Shown here one piece after another: positions 33,758-36,072 of a DNA stretch of 36,072 nucleotides. The notes below the pieces were generated by a model. The model was not told the DNA's origin, searched no databases, and worked only from the letters and a program-made list of their open reading frames with translations. Made by a program: the position numbers and the translations under genes. The DNA lies in assembly GCA_021740585.1 (NCBI GenBank), contig JAIOZM010000042.1:1-36072 (forward strand), read 5' to 3'. Within the stretch, counting starts at the first letter, position 1, and each line of letters opens with the position of its first letter. Origin of the DNA: Bacteroidales bacterium. Lineage in GTDB: Bacteria; Bacteroidota; Bacteroidia; Bacteroidales; GCA-2748055.

Positions 33758-34018
33758 TTATTCGGTAACAGGAAGAATACTTACAAATGATTTGTTATCT
33801 TTTTTCTTCTTAAATTCAACTTTACCGTCAATAAGCGCAAAAAGTGTATGATCTTTTCCGATTCCAACATTGTCTCCCGGGTGATGAACAGTTCCACGCT
33901 GACGAACGATAATATTACCAGCTGTAGCAGCTTGTCCACCGTAAAGTTTTACGCCTAATCGTTTACTTTCCGATTCGCGACCGTTTCTTGAACTACCGGC
34001 TCCTTTCTTATGTGCCAT
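33758..34018 (-). CDS. rpmA: 50S ribosomal protein L27
   Basis: 86 residues. The N-terminus [20 protein letters not shown] carries the conserved basic arm that reaches toward the peptidyl-transferase centre, with no N-terminal extension needing cleavage. [17 protein letters not shown] and [17 protein letters not shown] complete the family pattern. It lies 39 nt after rplU, the near-universal L21-L27 pairing. Confidence 0.98.
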   Translation of the reverse strand: MAHKKGAGSSRNGRESESKRLGVKLYGGQAATAGNIIVRQRGTVHHPGDNVGIGKDHTLFALIDGKVEFKKKKDNKSFVSILPVTE

Positions 34019-34057
34019 GATATATAAATTTTAATGTTTTCGATTAACTAATTAATT

Positions 34058-34657
34058 TTATTTATCTGCTTTTTTTGCAGCGGGCTTTTTAGCGGCAGGC
34101 TTTGCAGCACTTGCAGCGGGCTTTTTAGCAGCGCTTGCAGCAGGTTTTGCAGCAGGTTTTTTAGCGGCAGGTTTTTTTGCAGCACTTGCTGTAGCTTTGG
34201 GAGCAGCTTCTTTCTTAGCAGGAGCAACTTTTGGAGCAGCAGTTTTCTTTTCAACAGGAGCTTTAGCGGCAGGTTTTTCTGCAACCACTTCTTTTGGAGT
34301 ACTTACGGCCTTTGCTTCAGCTTTTGGAGCTGCTTTTTTAGCACCTTTTTCAAGAATCTCAGTTACCAGGATGTGAGTCATATACTGTCTGTGACCATTT
34401 TTAACTCTATATCCTTTTCTTCTCTTTTTCTTAAAAACAATGACTTTATCACCCTTCATATGACTGATGATTTCAGCTGTTACCATAGCTCCATTAATTA
34501 CCGGAGTTCCAACAACAACTGATTTGTCGTTGTCGATTAGTAAAACTTTGTCAAATTCAACCTTAGAACCTTCAGTTCCTTCAAGTCTGTGAACAAAGAC
34601 TTTAGTATCTTTTTCAACCTTGAATTGCTGTCCTGCTATATCAACAATTGCGTACAT
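34058..34657 (-). CDS. rplU: 50S ribosomal protein L21 with long Ala/Lys/Pro tail
   Basis: 199 residues, about twice the usual length. Residues 1-103 are a normal L21 ([45 protein letters not shown]). Residues ~104-199 are a low-complexity tail of Ala, Lys and Pro with repeated [15 protein letters not shown] units, like the tails of histone H1 or some bacterial nucleoid proteins. The reading frame is uninterrupted. The tail is expected to be disordered and strongly basic and might bind rRNA or lie on the ribosome surface. First gene of the rplU-rpmA-serS run, preceded by a full consensus promoter. Confidence 0.97.
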   Translation of the reverse strand: MYAIVDIAGQQFKVEKDTKVFVHRLEGTEGSKVEFDKVLLIDNDKSVVVGTPVINGAMVTAEIISHMKGDKVIVFKKKRRKGYRVKNGHRQYMTHILVTEILEKGAKKAAPKAEAKAVSTPKEVVAEKPAAKAPVEKKTAAPKVAPAKKEAAPKATASAAKKPAAKKPAAKPAASAAKKPAASAAKPAAKKPAAKKADK

Positions 34658-34694
34658 TATTATTTGTTTAAATTTTCTTTTACAAAATGGAGTG

Positions 34695-34725
34695 CAAAAA
34701 TATAAAAGTTCTCTTGATTAACAAA
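34695..34725 (-). promoter_or_regulatory. rplU promoter, TTTG-N19-TATTTTTG
   Basis: On minus, TTTG (34725-34722), 19 nt, then TATTTTTG (34702-34695): a complete match to the Bacteroidota consensus. The start would be near 34688, about 31 nt before ATG 34657. It is the best promoter in the window. Confidence 0.8.
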
Positions 34726-34920
34726 CTATTAGATGGATAAAAATGAAAAATATTTTTCAGAGCACCTCTGTTCAGCCTTAAAACAGCTGTAAAATTAAAC
34801 TCTTTTTTTATTATGATTTCCCTGAACCTTTATATGGGACTCCAAATATAGCTATTAAATCTTAATATTTTTTTTTGCATAAGAATTCCCCGATTACAAA
34901 AGATGTATTAACTAAATCAT

Positions 34921-34928
34921 TATATTTG
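34921..34928 (+). promoter_or_regulatory. Promoter -7-like element TATATTTG
   Basis: An exact TAnnTTTG match 44 nt before ATG 34973. No TTTG at -33 spacing, so it may rely on an activator or be incidental. Confidence 0.45.
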
Positions 34929-34972
34929 TCAGGCTAGCACTATGTAATAATTTAAAATAGTGAACTCTCGGT

Positions 34973-35578
34973 ATGGTTAAATTAAATGTCTTAGGTATAT
35001 CTTACAGTCAAACTCAGTCAGGAGCATACGCACTTATTTTGACTGAAGAAAATGGTGAAAGAAGGATTCCTATTATTGTTGGCGGGTTTGAGGCTCAGTC
35101 TATTGCAATTGAATTGGAAGGACTAAAGCCTCCCAGACCACTTACTCACGATTTATTCGTTAGCTTCAGCAAAACATACGGCATAAGCATAAAAGAGATC
35201 TTAATTTATAAACTGGAAGAAGGTGTATTCTTTTCTCAGTTGCTTTGTGACGATGGGGAACAGAAAATAAGCTTAGATGCCAGAACATCTGATGCCATTG
35301 CGTTGGCATTGCGATTTAAATGCCCTATTTATACTACAGAGGAGATTATAAACAAAGCCGGAATAGTATTGGATTTTGATAAGGAGGGGGAGAAACCGGG
35401 GAGTTCTGAAGAAAATGATTTTGATGACGAAACTTCAACAGAAAGTTCTTACTCTGAGGAATACAAGTCATTAAATATTGCAGAACTTAAAGAAATGCTA
35501 AGCGAGGCAGTGGCAAATGAGGATTACGAAAAGGCTGCACTCATTAAAAACGAATTAGACAAGAGAACAAATAAATAA
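34973..35578 (+). CDS. Bifunctional nuclease (BFN/DUF151) domain protein with UVR motif
   Basis: 201 residues. Residues ~1-130 are a BFN (DUF151) domain: YALILTEENGERRIPIIVGG, SIAIELEGLKPPRPLTHDL, LDARTSDAIALALRFKCPIY. An acidic, Ser/Glu/Asp-rich linker (~135-165) leads to a C-terminal UVR-type helical hairpin (~168-198, LKEMLSEAVANEDYEKAALIKNELDKR) like that of UvrB/UvrC. This two-domain layout is common in Bacteroidota. BFN proteins of plants have RNase/DNase activity; bacterial roles are poorly known. The transporter gene follows after 4 nt. Confidence 0.93.
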   Translation: MVKLNVLGISYSQTQSGAYALILTEENGERRIPIIVGGFEAQSIAIELEGLKPPRPLTHDLFVSFSKTYGISIKEILIYKLEEGVFFSQLLCDDGEQKISLDARTSDAIALALRFKCPIYTTEEIINKAGIVLDFDKEGEKPGSSEENDFDDETSTESSYSEEYKSLNIAELKEMLSEAVANEDYEKAALIKNELDKRTNK

Positions 35579-35582
35579 TTTT

Positions 35583-36072
35583 ATGCTAAAGAAACTTTCC
35601 TTACTTCTGAGTTTTATCATCATCACTTCAGGATTATTTTTAAGTACTTCAAATCTCCTTGCACAGGATTCAGTTAATAACTCAAGTTTAACAGAAGAAA
35701 TTATTCAGGCTCAGTCTGAAGATAGTACGCTAAAAACCAGCGATTTATCGAGTGATTCAGCGTCTCAATCTATGTCAAATCTTATCCCAAATAAGATACC
35801 CTCAGAACTCAAATATAAATTTAACCTCATTACACTATTGAGGGGGATGTTGGGAATATTCGTTATTCTTTTAATCACCTACTTATTTACTGAAAACCGA
35901 AAAGCAATTTCATGGAAGGTGGTTGGCCTCGGATTGCTAACCCAAATACTTCTCGCCATAGGTATACTTACAATGCCATTGCTGCAAACCTTCTTTGAGT
36001 ATGGAGGAAAGGCTTTTGTTAAGATTCTTGATTTTACAGATGCCGGATCGGCATTTCTTTTTAGTGCACTTG
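35583..36072 (+). CDS. CNT-family nucleoside transporter (NupC-like), N-terminal part
   Basis: Starts at ATG 35583 and stays open through the window edge, giving 163 codons. Residues 1-28 look like a cleavable signal (MLKKLSLLLSFIIITSGLF...LLAQ), followed by a Ser-rich acidic segment (~29-75) not found in E. coli NupC. The CNT family start is then recognisable: LITLLRGMLGIFVILLITYLF, ENRKAISWKVVGLGLLTQ, FFEYGGKAFVKILDFTDAGSAFLF. The family imports nucleosides with Na+ or H+. The N-terminal signal-plus-linker is an addition I associate with Bacteroidota members. It lies 4 nt after the BFN gene, so probably the same transcript. Confidence 0.88.
   Translation, partial: MLKKLSLLLSFIIITSGLFLSTSNLLAQDSVNNSSLTEEIIQAQSEDSTLKTSDLSSDSASQSMSNLIPNKIPSELKYKFNLITLLRGMLGIFVILLITYLFTENRKAISWKVVGLGLLTQILLAIGILTMPLLQTFFEYGGKAFVKILDFTDAGSAFLFSAL

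Larger units (their letters stand above)
34658..34972. other. Divergent promoter region between rplU and the BFN gene
   Basis: 315 bp. It holds the rplU promoter (34695-34725, minus) and a -7-like element for the plus-strand gene (34921-34928). No L21 leader RNA, tRNA or small gene recognised in the AT-rich middle. Confidence 0.6.

Noticed and set aside
34048..34284. Leu/Lys-rich 78-codon frame overlapping the end of rplU
   Set aside because: It is the shifted frame of the Ala/Lys/Pro tail of L21.
34658..34800. Ribosomal L21 leader RNA upstream of rplU
   Set aside because: The consensus promoter leaves only about 31 nt of leader and no conserved structure was seen.

Overview
The window looks like a chromosomal segment of a member of the Bacteroidota, probably order Bacteroidales/Marinilabiliales (inference). 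The basis is the AT-rich DNA, the near absence of Shine-Dalgarno sites, several promoter-like sites of the form TTTG-N18/19-TAnnTTTG, an ECF sigma/FecR pair whose FecR has the Bacteroidota-type C-terminal domain, STN and CarbopepD-regulatory-like domains, DUF4369-type thioredoxin lipoproteins, and REP-like palindromes next to an IS200-type (RAYT) transposase end.

Layout. 1-413: C-terminus of an IS200/RAYT-like transposase, nested inverted repeats and a 9-bp tandem array. 414-4910 (minus): a cell-surface-signalling cassette of ECF sigma factor, FecR anti-sigma factor and an STN-domain protein with no TonB barrel, preceded by a paralogue of that protein without STN. 5330-6436: exported protein of unknown function. 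6783-9122: membrane pyrophosphatase, ended by a strong bidirectional terminator. 9215-12334 (minus): two tandem thioredoxin-like lipoproteins and LpxH. 12858-24085: a glycogen locus of debranching enzyme, GT4 glycosyltransferase, GH57 enzyme and a 1408-residue fusion of a GT3 (eukaryote-type) glycogen synthase with a GT35 alpha-glucan phosphorylase, all on plus, facing a eukaryote-like GH13 branching enzyme on minus. 24232-28729: ribF, ahcY, a Rieske-like lipoprotein (minus), a small membrane protein, greA and a HIT protein. 28745-34657 (minus): acyl-CoA dehydrogenase-like protein, ruvC, an EamA transporter, a covarying inverted-repeat element, serS, rpmA and rplU. 34973-36072: a BFN/UVR protein and the start of a CNT-type nucleoside transporter that runs off the window.

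How the genes work together. The glycogen locus could carry a whole storage cycle (chain extension, branching, phosphorolysis, debranching). GT3 enzymes normally use UDP-glucose, and no glgC or glgA is visible here, so the pathway looks eukaryote-like rather than the ADP-glucose route of E. coli. Putting the synthase and phosphorylase in one polypeptide is the most striking gene-level feature. The sigma/anti-sigma cassette is unusual because its STN protein ends in a non-barrel domain shared with its neighbour. At the DNA level there are four separate repeat structures; the inverted pair at 31994-32285 has three compensated base-pair changes, which points to selection on a folded nucleic acid. 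No CRISPR array, rRNA, tRNA or prophage was seen.
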